A stretch of 33,391 nt of DNA. Source: Ignavibacteriales bacterium (lineage in GTDB: Bacteria > Bacteroidota > Ignavibacteria > Ignavibacteriales > Melioribacteraceae). This document shows, piece after piece, positions 17,928 to 30,139 of the stretch. Both the position numbers and the translations under genes were made by a program. Under the pieces are notes generated by a model. It was not told where the DNA came from. It did not search any database and saw only the letters and a program-made list of their open reading frames with translations. The number at the start of each line of letters is the position of its first letter. Within the stretch, counting starts at the first letter, position 1. The stretch lies in assembly GCA_016936095.1 (NCBI GenBank), contig JAFGPR010000146.1:1-33391 (forward strand), read 5' to 3'.

Positions 17928-18389
17928 CTATTTCGCTCCAAATTCTAATAATAATTTCCGAATCTCTTGGTCCGTTTGGTCAATTGAGTCTTCCGGAGTT
18001 AAACTTAAAATATTTGCTGGGAATTCTCTATATGGAGGGTAGCAATTATCAATAAGAGCATTCGGATCAGCACCATTTTCTAATAGTACTTTAATAATTT
18101 CAATTTTTTTGGTTTTTACAGCATTCACTAGAGGAGTTTCAAATTCAAAGCGATTTGTAATACTTGTATTACATTTTAATTGATAGTTTACATTAGCACC
18201 TAAGTCTATTAGTAATTTAATTAAGGAGGGAGGAATATTATAATTCGTTGCAATAAAATAACTCGTTAGTTCCAGTAAAACTGTTCGATTATTTTCATCG
18301 AGTTCATCTATGTTTGTTCCCCTTTTTAGAAGTGAAAGTATTTTTTTAGTATCACCTTTATATACGGCTTTTCTTAATTTTGATTCCAT
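17928..18389 (-). CDS. Ankyrin-repeat protein
   Basis: LRKAVYKGDTKKILSLLKRGTNIDELDENNRTVLLEL; PSLIKLLIDLGANVNYQ; TPLVNAVKTKKIEIIKVLLENGADPNAL. Confidence 0.85.
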   Translation of the reverse strand: MESKLRKAVYKGDTKKILSLLKRGTNIDELDENNRTVLLELTSYFIATNYNIPPSLIKLLIDLGANVNYQLKCNTSITNRFEFETPLVNAVKTKKIEIIKVLLENGADPNALIDNCYPPYREFPANILSLTPEDSIDQTDQEIRKLLLEFGAK

Positions 18390-18589
18390 GATTTTATACT
18401 CCTTATCTCGCTAAAAAAAAAGATAATTCGCCAATTCACGCAATGGTTGGTTTATTAAAAGTTTCTGGAACGAAATGCAAAAAATCTGGGAAAAATCAAC
18501 AATATTTTTTCCTCATAAACCCTATTATGTTGTGAACCTGCAAAGCGAACCTGGCAGAATTATTGACATTAGGACATAGTATCCTTTAT

Positions 18590-18760
18590 TTATTTTAGCA
18601 ATCTAAAATTTGATGTCGCAAGAAGACCAATTCCAACAATACCGATTATCGCACTTGTGGATGAAGGAAGAATTCCTAAAAACAACAAAATTGCAGAAGT
18701 CAATGCGATGATAAGCCCTGCTATAAATAAAATAATACTTATTTTTCTTTCTTTTTCCAT
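18590..18760 (-). CDS. Small membrane protein (56 aa), not in supplied ORF track
   Basis: Manual translation: MEKERKISIILFIAGLIIALTSAILLFLGILPSSTSAIIGIVGIGLLATSNFRLLK*. Two hydrophobic helices with charged N-terminus; no strong SD. Confidence 0.5.
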   Translation of the reverse strand: MEKERKISIILFIAGLIIALTSAILLFLGILPSSTSAIIGIVGIGLLATSNFRLLK

Positions 18761-19184
18761 AGGGTCAAATTAGTATAAAATCAATAATTTTTTCATACAA
18801 AAAAGCTCCTAGTAATATTTTATCCAACTTATTCTATTCACAAATTCGATTTAATTAATTCATAAATTCCATTATTTTTATAGCAAAACTACTAAATATT
18901 TTTTTAAAAAGTATTATTTTTTCCCTTTTTTCCTCCTGTATTCTACATTCTAAATTATCCATTCATAATTGACCATTATCCTATTAACCATTTTAAAAAA
19001 CTTTCTCTCACAATAAGGTTTTCTCAAATTCAGTCCTATGATTCAGTGAGGAAAAATTCCCTAAAATTAACGCTTTTTATTTCTTCAATAATATAAAAAC
19101 CTAATTATTTTATATTAATTATAGTTAAAAACATTGGTTAAAAGTATATTTTTTGCTATATTTTGATGTTAAATTGGAGAAAAA
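18761..19184. other. AT-rich noncoding region upstream of dnaN, candidate replication-origin region
   Basis: No ORF of 60 aa or more. Degenerate DnaA-box-like sites: CTATTCACA (18834-18842, one mismatch to TTWTNCACA), TTATCCAAC (18820-18828), TTATCCATT (18955-18963). Adjacent to dnaN-recF-gyrB-gyrA, with a gene-polarity change here. Confidence 0.35.
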
Positions 19185-20318
19185 ATGGAATTTAAAGTTA
19201 ATAGTAAGGAATTAGAAAAACTTCTAACAAAAATTATCCCAGGTATTCCTCCTCGTACACCAGTAAATATTCTCGAAAACTTCCTTTTTGATATTTCTGA
19301 CGGTGTTTTAACTGTTTATGCAAGTGACATGGAGATGGTATTAAAATCTTCTATCAACGTCATTTGCGAAAGCAATAAACAAATTGTCGTTCCGGCAAAA
19401 TTATTTTATGACATTATTCGCAATCTTCCTGATGATACTCTGCATTTTACAATCAAGGACAATGGTAAGATGACTCTGAAAAGAGGAAAAAGCGAATATA
19501 CATTTAGCTACTTGCCGGGCGAGGACTTTCCTGAAATTCCTTCTTTCCCCGTAACTGATACTAACGAAGAAGATATACATGAAATTGTTATAAATGGTGT
19601 TGACCTTCAAGAGGCATTGGATAAAACAGTTTTTGCAATCAGTAAAGAAGAAATTCGTGCTGCAATGATGGGTGTTCTATTTGATTTTGCAAAAGATGGA
19701 ATACGATTCATTGCAACTGACGGACATAGATTATCTAAATATCACCACAAGGGATATAAACCGGATTTTGTCGATCAATATATTGTTCCAGAACGGGCAA
19801 TTAGTATTATTCTGAAAATCCTAAGTGAGAGGGATGTAAAAATTTTTCTTTCTAAAACTCACATTGAATTTAAACTTGATGATATGGAATTGATTACACG
19901 TTTAATTGGTAAGAAATATCCTGATTATAATACCGTAATCCCACTTGAGAATGAATTTGAAATGAAAATAAACACAAAGGAATTATTAGGTGTAGTTAAA
20001 AGAATGATTTTATTTTCAACTACCGGGTCAAGACGTGTTAAATTTTCTATCGAGCCTGATAATGTAGAGATTAGCGCTGAAGATGTTGAAGTTGGTACAT
20101 CGGGAAAAGAAAATATTCCCTGTTCATACAAAGGAGAGCCTTTAAGTATTGGTTTCAATACTCAGTATGTAAACGATATAACTAATCATATAACCGATCA
20201 AGAAGAAATTACATTTAAATTTAGTTCGCCGTCAAAAGCAGTGATAATTCAGCCTGTAAAAGCAAAGGAGAATGTTGATATCCTAATGCTTTTGATGCCA
20301 GTTCGACTGAATAATTAA
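19185..20318 (+). CDS. dnaN: DNA polymerase III beta subunit (sliding clamp)
   Basis: MEFKVNSKELEKLL...FIATDGHRLSKYH...VPERAISIILKIL...C-terminal LLMPVRLNN. SD GGAG. Confidence 0.97.
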   Translation: MEFKVNSKELEKLLTKIIPGIPPRTPVNILENFLFDISDGVLTVYASDMEMVLKSSINVICESNKQIVVPAKLFYDIIRNLPDDTLHFTIKDNGKMTLKRGKSEYTFSYLPGEDFPEIPSFPVTDTNEEDIHEIVINGVDLQEALDKTVFAISKEEIRAAMMGVLFDFAKDGIRFIATDGHRLSKYHHKGYKPDFVDQYIVPERAISIILKILSERDVKIFLSKTHIEFKLDDMELITRLIGKKYPDYNTVIPLENEFEMKINTKELLGVVKRMILFSTTGSRRVKFSIEPDNVEISAEDVEVGTSGKENIPCSYKGEPLSIGFNTQYVNDITNHITDQEEITFKFSSPSKAVIIQPVKAKENVDILMLLMPVRLNN

Positions 20319-20319
20319 A

Positions 20320-21432
20320 ATGAACCTAAGATTTCTTAAACTGATAAATTTTCGGTTACATAAAAATAGTTTTATTGAGTTCTCTGACAATTTGAATTAT
20401 ATCATAGGTGGGAATGGTCAAGGAAAGACATCCATACTCGAAGCAATTTATTATATCAGTACAACAAAGAGTTATATTGCTTCCTCTGATTATGAGGCTG
20501 TTTCCTTCAGCGAAAATTTTTTTGATATTGAAGGAACCGTTGACGATTTGACCGAAAATAAAGTTAAATTAAATTATAACGCATTAAGTAATAAAAAAGA
20601 AATAAATCTTAACGATAAAAATATTTACTCTGCCGCATCAATTATTGGAAAGTTTCCTATTGTTATTATTACTCAGTCCGATTACAAAATCACATTGGGT
20701 GCTCCGGCAGACAGACGAAAATTTATTGATTCTATAATTTCACAGGCAAGCGAAACTTACCTGAATCTTTTGCTTGAATACCAGAAGACACTTCGTCAGC
20801 GTTCTTCTTTGCTTAATCAAATTAAGGAAACCAATAATTCTGATTTGTTCAGGCAACTTGATGTTTGGACAGAAACATTGGTAAACAGAGGGACAGAAAT
20901 AGTTAAGCATAGATTAAAATTTATAAAATCGTTTAATGATTATATTACAGCTTGTTATAGTAAAATAATGAATGGTGCAGAAAAACCAATTATAAAATAC
21001 TCGTTCAACAACTGCGAAGATGAAGAAAAAGTTGAACCGGTTTTTGTCGAGGAGCTTGACAAATTACGAGAGCAGGAATTGAGGAGGGCTACTAATCTTG
21101 TCGGTCCACACAGAGATGATTTTCTTTTTTATGTTAACGATTACGAATTAAAATCATTCGGGTCGCAAGGACAAAATAAAACGTATCAGATTGCTTTGAA
21201 GTTTGGCCAGTTTTTTTTCCTGAAGGATGTGCTTGGTAAAACTCCTATGTTTTTAATGGATGATGTGTTTGGTGAACTTGATTCATATCGAGCAAATAAA
21301 ATTAGCGAATACTTAAATGAAATTGGTCAGGCATTTATCACGCTTACAGATTTTTCAAATTTCAGTCATTTAAACAAATCGGTAAACGATAAAATCATAA
21401 ATGTTACGAAAGGAAATGTTACCTATGTCTAA
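20320..21432 (+). CDS. recF: DNA replication/repair protein RecF
   Basis: LKLINFRLHKNSFIEF, Walker A GGNGQGKTSILEAIYYIS, GPHRDDFLF, SQGQNKTYQIALKF, LMDDVFGELDSYR. Confidence 0.97.
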   Translation: MNLRFLKLINFRLHKNSFIEFSDNLNYIIGGNGQGKTSILEAIYYISTTKSYIASSDYEAVSFSENFFDIEGTVDDLTENKVKLNYNALSNKKEINLNDKNIYSAASIIGKFPIVIITQSDYKITLGAPADRRKFIDSIISQASETYLNLLLEYQKTLRQRSSLLNQIKETNNSDLFRQLDVWTETLVNRGTEIVKHRLKFIKSFNDYITACYSKIMNGAEKPIIKYSFNNCEDEEKVEPVFVEELDKLREQELRRATNLVGPHRDDFLFYVNDYELKSFGSQGQNKTYQIALKFGQFFFLKDVLGKTPMFLMDDVFGELDSYRANKISEYLNEIGQAFITLTDFSNFSHLNKSVNDKIINVTKGNVTYV

Positions 21433-21709
21433 GTACAAAAGCATTGGTGACATTCTGGATAATGAAAACGATTTCAAAAAATTTAGGGAAATTTTAAAAG
21501 AGAGTGAAATATTAAACACTTTTATCTCGCTCTTCCCGGATCTGAAGAAAATTGCTAAGCCTGTAAGGATTGAGAAAAATGTTCTTTATTTACGTGTTGA
21601 AAATTCTGTATGGCGAAGTGAATTGCACATTAAACAGAAAATGCTAATTGAAAAAGTTAATGAACATTACCGAAAAAATATACTTAAATCAATAAAATTT
21701 GTATCGTAA
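21425..21709 (+). CDS. dciA: DUF721/DciA-like protein
   Basis: Small protein between recF and gyrB with DUF721 features (VLYLRVENSVWRSELHIKQKMLIEKVNEH). ATG at 21425 (MSKYKSIGDIL) overlaps the recF stop by 8 nt and is preferred over the called 21401 start. Confidence 0.75.
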   Translation: MSKYKSIGDILDNENDFKKFREILKESEILNTFISLFPDLKKIAKPVRIEKNVLYLRVENSVWRSELHIKQKMLIEKVNEHYRKNILKSIKFVS

Positions 21710-23722
<2,013 letters not shown>

Positions 23723-23761
23723 TTAAATTAATTTGTAATAAAAACTTAATGAATAAAAATT

Positions 23762-26209
23762 ATGACAACACTTTTTGAAAAAGTTATTCCCGTTTCACTT
23801 GAAGAGGAGATGAAATCTTCTTATATAGATTATGCAATGTCGGTTATAGTTGCAAGAGCATTACCCGATGTCCGTGACGGATTGAAACCCGTTCATCGCC
23901 GCGTATTATATGGAATGCATGAACTTGGGCTTGCACATAATAAACCTTATAAAAAATCTGCGAGAATTGTCGGAGAGGTGCTTGGTAAATACCATCCTCA
24001 CGGTGATACGGCAGTTTACGATACAATGGTTAGAATGGTTCAAGATTTTTCATTGCGTAATCCCTTGGTCGATGGGCAAGGAAACTTCGGCTCCGTTGAT
24101 GGCGATTCTCCAGCAGCAATGCGATACACAGAGGCAAGACTGGCAAAAATTGCACAAGAGATGTTGAAAGATCTTGATAAGAATACTGTTGAGTTTGTTC
24201 CAAACTTTGATGAATCTCTTCAAGAGCCAACAGTCTTACCTGCTTATTTACCAAATCTATTAATAAATGGTTCAAGTGGTATTGCAGTCGGTATGGCAAC
24301 TAACATCCCTCCGCACAACTTAAATGAAATTGTTGATGGGGTTATCGCAATTATTGACAAACCTGATATTCCAGTTGAAGGATTATTGAAATACGTAATT
24401 GCGCCGGACTTTCCAACAGCAGGAATTATTTTCGGCTATGATGGTGTTAAGTCGGCATATCTAACAGGAAGGGGTAGGATTGTAATTAGAGCAAAAGCGA
24501 ATATTGAAACTCTGAAGAACAGCAGAGAAAATATTATTATCACCGAACTGCCATATCAGGTAAACAAAGCGATTCTAATAGAAAAAATTGCTGAACTTGT
24601 TCGCGAGGGAAAGATTGAAGGTATCTCAAATATCCGAGATGAATCTGACCGTGACGGAATGAGAGTAGTTATTGAATTGAAAAGAGATGCTCAGGCAGAA
24701 GTAATATTAAATCAACTTTTCAAGCATACAAGAATGCAGGAAACCTTTGGTGTAATAATGCTTGCTTTGGTTGATGGTGTTCCTAAAGTTTTGAACTTGA
24801 AGGAAATTATGGAACACTTCATCAAACATAGAATGGATGTATTAGTTCGTAGAACGAAATTTGAACTTGATGCAGCAGAAAAAAGAGCACATATACTCGA
24901 AGGATATATAATTGCCCTCGATAATATTGACGAGGTTATTGAAACCATTAAATCTTCTAAAGATGTCGAGACTGCAAAAACAAGATTAATGAAACGTTTC
25001 AAGTTATCTGAGATTCAGGCAAAAGCAATTTTGGATATGCGTCTTCAAAGATTAACCGGACTAGAAAGAAAAAAAATTGAACTTGAATATAAAGAAATCA
25101 TTAAGTTAATTGAAAAATTGCGCGGCATTCTTGAAAGCGAAAAGAAACGTTATCAAATAATCAAAACTGAACTTCTTGAAATAAAAGAAAAATATGGAAC
25201 ACCGCGATTAACTGAGTTGATAAAAGATTTTAAAGATTTTTCACTTGAAGATACTATAGCCGAAGAAGATGTTGTAGTTACAATTTCGCATAGTGGTTTT
25301 ATCAAGAGATTCCCTGTCAGTGGCTATCGTAAACAGGCACGAGGCGGCAGAGGTGTTACTGGTGCTACCACGAAAGAAGATGATTTTATCGAGCATATGT
25401 TTATTGCTTCTACTCACCATTATATAATGGTCTTCACAGATCAAGGCAGAGGATATTGGTTGAAAGTATACGAACTACCCGAAGGGGGACGTGCTACGCG
25501 TGGAAGAGCATTACAAAATTTAATCGAAAAAGACAAGAATGAAAAAATTACTGCCTTTGTATCTGTCAAAGAATTTACTGACGATAAATATCTCTTTATG
25601 ATTACAGAAAAAGGAACCGTTAAGAAAACAGTTTTATCTGCTTATGGCAATGTTAGAAGAGGTGGAATAAATGCAATTAATATTGTAAAAGGTGATAAGT
25701 TGATAGAGGTCGGAATGACTGATGGTAGCAACGATATAATTCTCGGAACTAAGAATGGAATGGCAATAAGATTTAAAGAAAAGGATGTTCGTGATATGGG
25801 CAGAACTTCAACAGGTGTTAGAGGTATTAGGTTGGGTAAAAATGATAAAGTAGTAGGTGGTGTAGTTGTCCGTAGAAGCGCAACATTATTATCCGTCACC
25901 GATAAAGGCCACGGGAAACGAAGCGATATAAGCGATTATAGATTAACCAAACGCGGTGGTAAAGGCGTCATTACCATCAAGACTGATACAAAGAATGGTA
26001 ATTTAATTGCTTTAATGGAGGTACATGATCAAGATGAATTAGTAGTTGTTACTACCAAAGGTATGGCTATTAAGCAAAGTGTAAAGGATGTTCGTGTTAC
26101 GGGCAGAAATACACTCGGAGTTAGAATAATAAGATTGAAAGAAAACGACTCAATAGCAGATATAGCAAAAGTAATTCCTGAAGATTCATCTGTTGAAAAT
26201 GGGGAATAA
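23762..26209 (+). CDS. gyrA: DNA gyrase subunit A
   Basis: [55 protein letters not shown], GyrA-box-like [10 protein letters not shown], repeated C-terminal blades. Confidence 0.98.
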   Translation: MTTLFEKVIPVSLEEEMKSSYIDYAMSVIVARALPDVRDGLKPVHRRVLYGMHELGLAHNKPYKKSARIVGEVLGKYHPHGDTAVYDTMVRMVQDFSLRNPLVDGQGNFGSVDGDSPAAMRYTEARLAKIAQEMLKDLDKNTVEFVPNFDESLQEPTVLPAYLPNLLINGSSGIAVGMATNIPPHNLNEIVDGVIAIIDKPDIPVEGLLKYVIAPDFPTAGIIFGYDGVKSAYLTGRGRIVIRAKANIETLKNSRENIIITELPYQVNKAILIEKIAELVREGKIEGISNIRDESDRDGMRVVIELKRDAQAEVILNQLFKHTRMQETFGVIMLALVDGVPKVLNLKEIMEHFIKHRMDVLVRRTKFELDAAEKRAHILEGYIIALDNIDEVIETIKSSKDVETAKTRLMKRFKLSEIQAKAILDMRLQRLTGLERKKIELEYKEIIKLIEKLRGILESEKKRYQIIKTELLEIKEKYGTPRLTELIKDFKDFSLEDTIAEEDVVVTISHSGFIKRFPVSGYRKQARGGRGVTGATTKEDDFIEHMFIASTHHYIMVFTDQGRGYWLKVYELPEGGRATRGRALQNLIEKDKNEKITAFVSVKEFTDDKYLFMITEKGTVKKTVLSAYGNVRRGGINAINIVKGDKLIEVGMTDGSNDIILGTKNGMAIRFKEKDVRDMGRTSTGVRGIRLGKNDKVVGGVVVRRSATLLSVTDKGHGKRSDISDYRLTKRGGKGVITIKTDTKNGNLIALMEVHDQDELVVVTTKGMAIKQSVKDVRVTGRNTLGVRIIRLKENDSIADIAKVIPEDSSVENGE

Positions 26210-26242
26210 TTAATTAATTACATAAATATAGGATTAGAATTT

Positions 26243-27427
26243 ATGAAAAATAAAAATCAAAAATTTGACACTAAATGTGTTCATGCGGGAATTAAAGAAT
26301 ATGAATTTGGACCTGTTGTTCCTCCGATTTATCAGACTTCAACATTCAAATTTAAATCAACTTCTCACGGTGCTTCTCTCTTTAAAGGAGAGGAGGAGGG
26401 TTACATCTATACAAGAATGGGTAACCCCACAATAGAAGCAATGGAAGATGCCATTGCAGAACTCGAAGGTGGATATAAAGCACTCGGCTGTGGCAGCGGT
26501 ATGGCTGCTATCCATACTTGCCTGGTATCTCTTCTTAATCATGGCGAGCATGTAATCTGTTCAAAAGCAGTTTATGGCCCGACAAACACACTTGTCAAAA
26601 ATGTATTAAGCAAATTTAATATTGAAACAACTTTTGTGAACACTTCCAATCTCAAAGATATTCAAGAGGCAGTTAAGCCAAATACAAAAGTAATCTATAT
26701 CGAAACACCGGGCAATCCTACTCTGGAAATTGCTGACCTTGCTGAAACAGCAAAAATCGCAAGATCAATCAATGCCAAATTAGTTGTCGATAATACTTTT
26801 ATGAGCCCAGCACTTCAACAGCCTTTAACTCTTGGTGTTGATATTGTTGTGCATAGTATGACAAAATTCTTAAACGGACATGCTGATGTTGTTGCAGGAA
26901 TTATTGTTGTCAAGGATAAAGAAACTTATGCTTTATTCAGAAAAACACTAAATCAACTTGGTGGCGTTATTGATCCATTTAACGCATTTCTTGTTCATAG
27001 AGGATTAAAAACTCTTAGTATTAGATTGGAAAAACAATGTAAAAGCTCAATGAAGATTGCAGAGTATCTGGAGAAACATCCGAAAGTAGAATGGGTAATG
27101 TATCCCGGTTTGAAATCTCATCCCGAATATGAAATTGGCTTGAAACAACACAAAGATCATGGTGCAATGATTTCATTTGAATTAAAAGGTGGTTTCAGTG
27201 CCGGAGAAACAATGATGAATTCTGTCGAATTATGTCAATTGGCAGTTAGTCTCGGTGGGGTTGAATCGCTAATTCAACATCCAGCTAGCATGACACATTT
27301 ATCTATGGGAAAGGAATCACGAAAAGAAGCGGGTATTACAGATGGACTTGTACGTCTTTCCGTCGGGATTGAAAATGTTGATGATATTATTTCAGACCTT
27401 GAATCTGCCCTAAATAAAATTAGTTGA
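26243..27427 (+). CDS. PLP-dependent trans-sulfuration enzyme (methionine gamma-lyase / cystathionine gamma-synthase/lyase type)
   Basis: TKCVHAG, YTRMGNPT, SGMAAI, VYGPTNTL, ETPGNPTLEIAD, HSMTKFLNGHADVVAG, SLGGVESLIQHPASMTH. Confidence 0.93.
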   Translation: MKNKNQKFDTKCVHAGIKEYEFGPVVPPIYQTSTFKFKSTSHGASLFKGEEEGYIYTRMGNPTIEAMEDAIAELEGGYKALGCGSGMAAIHTCLVSLLNHGEHVICSKAVYGPTNTLVKNVLSKFNIETTFVNTSNLKDIQEAVKPNTKVIYIETPGNPTLEIADLAETAKIARSINAKLVVDNTFMSPALQQPLTLGVDIVVHSMTKFLNGHADVVAGIIVVKDKETYALFRKTLNQLGGVIDPFNAFLVHRGLKTLSIRLEKQCKSSMKIAEYLEKHPKVEWVMYPGLKSHPEYEIGLKQHKDHGAMISFELKGGFSAGETMMNSVELCQLAVSLGGVESLIQHPASMTHLSMGKESRKEAGITDGLVRLSVGIENVDDIISDLESALNKIS

Positions 27428-27450
27428 TTAATTTTATTTAATAAAAATTG

Positions 27451-27491
27451 AATGCAGCATTATAATAAATATATTTTGCTGCATTTTTTTA
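27451..27491 (+). terminator. Rho-independent terminator-like hairpin
   Basis: AATGCAGCA...TGCTGCATTTTTTT (9-bp stem, T-run). Confidence 0.75.
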
Positions 27492-27595
27492 TTTTAAATT
27501 AGATATTTTCAAATCATTTGTGTAGGAAATATATTAAATTTGAATAATTATTTATCAAACACATTTTTAATTAAAAAAAATCTTATGGAGGAAAA

Positions 27596-28531
27596 ATGAA
27601 CGATTTTGATGTGATACCTTATTTAATTTATTGTATCGGTGGACTTTTTGTTTTGATCTTATTCACAAAAATGTTTTTTATAGTCAAGCAACAAACTACT
27701 GTAGTAATCGAACGATTCGGAAGATTTAAGAGAATTGCATCTCCCGGTTTAAGAATGAAAATACCTTTTATTGACCAGATCATTGCGCGTGTTAACATGC
27801 GGATCAGACAACTAGATGTGGGTGTAGAAACTAAAACAGATGATGACGTATTTGTTATGGTGCAGGTATCCGTTCAATACTTTGTTATTCCCGAAAAAGT
27901 TTATGATGCTTTCTACAAGTTAAATAATCCCGAAGGGCAAATAACTTCCTACGTATTTGATGTAATTCGTGCTGAAATTCCAACAATTGAACTTGATGAT
28001 GTTTTCAGAGAAAAAGACAGAGTGGCACAAAGCGTAAAAGAAAGTCTTTCTGATGTTATGAAAGATTATGGGTATGATATTGTGAAAAGTCTTATTACTG
28101 ATATTGATCCTGCACAAGTTGTAAAAACAGCTATGAACGAAAAAGAAGCAGCAAAGCGAATTAGACAAGCCACATTAGACAAAGCTGAAGCAGATAAAAT
28201 ACGAGTTGTTAAAAATGCAGAAGCAGAAGCTGAAAGCAAAAAATTACAAGGAGAAGGATTAGCACAGCAAAGAGTTGCAATTGCGAGAGGTATGAAAGAG
28301 TCGGTTGAGATATTAAAATCTGTTACAGAAAGTTCGGGAAATGAAGTATTAATTCAATTGCTAATAACTCAATATTTTGACACATTAGATTCAATGGCTA
28401 AACATAGTTCATCAAATACAATTATGCTACCTCATAATCCTGCTGGTATAAATTCATTTTTTGAAGAAATACGAAATACACTTATTGCTGCGAAATTAGT
28501 AGAAACAGATCACACAAAAGGGAAGAAATAA
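27596..28531 (+). CDS. SPFH/stomatin-prohibitin family membrane protein
   Basis: N-terminal TM, FIVKQQTTVVIERFGRFKRIASPGLRMKIPFID, EKDRVAQSVKESLSDVMKDYGYDIVKSLITDIDP, Ala/Glu-rich coiled coil. SD GGAGG. Confidence 0.93.
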   Translation: MNDFDVIPYLIYCIGGLFVLILFTKMFFIVKQQTTVVIERFGRFKRIASPGLRMKIPFIDQIIARVNMRIRQLDVGVETKTDDDVFVMVQVSVQYFVIPEKVYDAFYKLNNPEGQITSYVFDVIRAEIPTIELDDVFREKDRVAQSVKESLSDVMKDYGYDIVKSLITDIDPAQVVKTAMNEKEAAKRIRQATLDKAEADKIRVVKNAEAEAESKKLQGEGLAQQRVAIARGMKESVEILKSVTESSGNEVLIQLLITQYFDTLDSMAKHSSSNTIMLPHNPAGINSFFEEIRNTLIAAKLVETDHTKGKK

Positions 28532-28550
28532 TCAGTAATGAAATTATTAG

Positions 28551-28577
28551 CCCCCGATAATATCGGGGGTTTTTTTG
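28551..28577 (+). terminator. Rho-independent terminator
   Basis: CCCCCGAT-AAT-ATCGGGGG followed by TTTTTTT. Confidence 0.85.
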
Positions 28578-28634
28578 TTTCTATAAATAATAACATTATT
28601 TTAAAAATAAATATTATATTTCATTTCTTTTTCT

Positions 28635-28642
28635 TACATTTG
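28635..28642 (+). promoter_or_regulatory. Candidate -7 element (TAnnTTTG) upstream of proC
   Basis: TACATTTG matches TAnnTTTG, 31 nt before the proC ATG; no clear -33 TTG seen. Confidence 0.35.
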
Positions 28643-28673
28643 CGCACTTTAATTTTTAATTTTAGGGGATTAT

Positions 28674-29498
28674 ATGAATACCAAGAAAGAAAAAATAACA
28701 ATAATTGGTGCAGGCAATATCGGGATGGCGATTGCGAAAGGCTTGGCTAATTCAAAAAATTATCAACCTAAAGATATTATTCTTACAAGAAGACATCTTC
28801 ATCTTCTCGACGATTTTAAAAAGAAAGGATTTGCTGTAACAGATAATAATTGTAAAGCAGTAAAAGAAAGTAATATAATTATTATCGCTGTTGAACCACA
28901 ACAACTAAATTCTTTATTGACTGAAATTTCAAATTCAATAAATATTAAACAACATTTAATAATTTCTGTCGTATCGGGTGCAAGTGTAAAACAGATAAAA
29001 GAAAAAATCGGGAAAAATGTAACTGTAATCCGGGCAATGCCAAACACCGCAATTGCTGTTGGGGAATCAATGACTTGTATTGCGGCGTTAAAAGCAAATA
29101 ATTCGTCCATTCAAAAAGCGAAAAAAATTTTTGAGACAGTTGGTAAATGTATGGTGATTGAAGAAGAACAAATGACAGCAGCTACAGCACTCGGTGCCTG
29201 CGGTATTGCTTTTTTCTTGCGTGCAATAAGAGCTGCATCGCAAGGTGGAATTGAGATTGGTTTCCGTTCAGATGTTGCTCTTACAATTGCTGCACAAACT
29301 GCAAAGGGGGCAGCAACTATTATGCTTAATTCTGAGAGACATCCCGAGTTTGAAATTGATAAGGTTACGACTCCGCGAGGCTGTACAATATCAGGATTAA
29401 ATCATATGGAACATGAAGGGTTTAGTTCAGCGATGATAAAGGGAATAACCGTATCTGCGGAAAAAGCTGCAAAGCTTTATCAAACAAATAATGATTAA
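28674..29498 (+). CDS. proC: Pyrroline-5-carboxylate reductase
   Basis: ITIIGAGNIGMAIAKGL, VIRAMPNTAIAVGESMTCI, TTPRGCTISGLNHMEHEGFSSAMIKGI. Confidence 0.94.
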   Translation: MNTKKEKITIIGAGNIGMAIAKGLANSKNYQPKDIILTRRHLHLLDDFKKKGFAVTDNNCKAVKESNIIIIAVEPQQLNSLLTEISNSINIKQHLIISVVSGASVKQIKEKIGKNVTVIRAMPNTAIAVGESMTCIAALKANNSSIQKAKKIFETVGKCMVIEEEQMTAATALGACGIAFFLRAIRAASQGGIEIGFRSDVALTIAAQTAKGAATIMLNSERHPEFEIDKVTTPRGCTISGLNHMEHEGFSSAMIKGITVSAEKAAKLYQTNND

Positions 29499-29755
29499 AT
29501 TAGTGTAATAAATTAAATTTTTGCGACTTTTAAGTTGTGAAAAAAAATAATTTGAATAAAGGTTTTAATCAAAATTAATTCTTTATTAGGTGAAAGTTCA
29601 AGCATTTTTGTGTTATTTAATAACAGACTTAAGATTGATGAAACTAAAAAATGATTATTCTGTTATAGTCTGTTCTTGAATAATTTTATTTTGTGAAACC
29701 TTTAGACATATTAATCATCTTAATTTCGAAAATTAAATTAACTTTGGAGAACAAA

Positions 29756-30091
29756 ATGGGTAATTACGTCATTGGAACTGACGCAAACTTTGAAACAGAA
29801 GTATTGAAATCAGATATGCTTGTATTGGTTGACTTTTGGGCACCTTGGTGTGCTCCTTGTAAGATGGTCGCACCAGTTGTTGAAGAAATTGCAGACGAAT
29901 ATGCAGGTCAATTAAAAGTTGTAAAAGTAAACACAGACGAAAATCAACAGATTGCTTACAAATATGGAATAATGAGCATACCAACTTTAGGAATTTTTAA
30001 TAAAGGTGAAGTAGTAGATGGAGTGGTCGGAGCTGTGCCGAAGCAAATGTTATTAGAAAAAATAAAACCTCATCTTAGAAAAACAAACTAA
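29756..30091 (+). CDS. Thioredoxin
   Basis: [23 protein letters not shown]...[30 protein letters not shown] precedes the ATG at 29756, so the called 29693 start is probably too early. Confidence 0.94.
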   Translation: MGNYVIGTDANFETEVLKSDMLVLVDFWAPWCAPCKMVAPVVEEIADEYAGQLKVVKVNTDENQQIAYKYGIMSIPTLGIFNKGEVVDGVVGAVPKQMLLEKIKPHLRKTN

Positions 30092-30093
30092 AA

Positions 30094-30125
30094 AAAAAGC
30101 CTCTTAATTTATAAGAGGCTTTTTT
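30094..30125. terminator. Bidirectional terminator between thioredoxin and ferredoxin
   Basis: AAAAAGCCTCTTA-ATTTA-TAAGAGGCTTTTTT. Confidence 0.85.
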
Positions 30126-30139
30126 GATTATAAGGCAAT

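Noticed and set aside
17928-18389. Ankyrin gene as a phage or toxin-immunity effector
   Set aside because: Only generic ankyrin repeats; no toxin domain, phage gene or partner nearby.
18400-18590. Possible gene remnant or insertion scar upstream of the ankyrin gene
   Set aside because: Translated fragments on both strands are short and interrupted, with no recognisable transposase or clear terminal inverted repeats.
23844-24299. Possible alternate-frame genes in gyrA 5' region (60-89 aa)
   Set aside because: Fully contained in the conserved gyrA coding region; no independent support.
28538-28750. 70-aa ORF between the SPFH gene and proC
   Set aside because: Runs through a strong rho-independent terminator and into proC in another frame.
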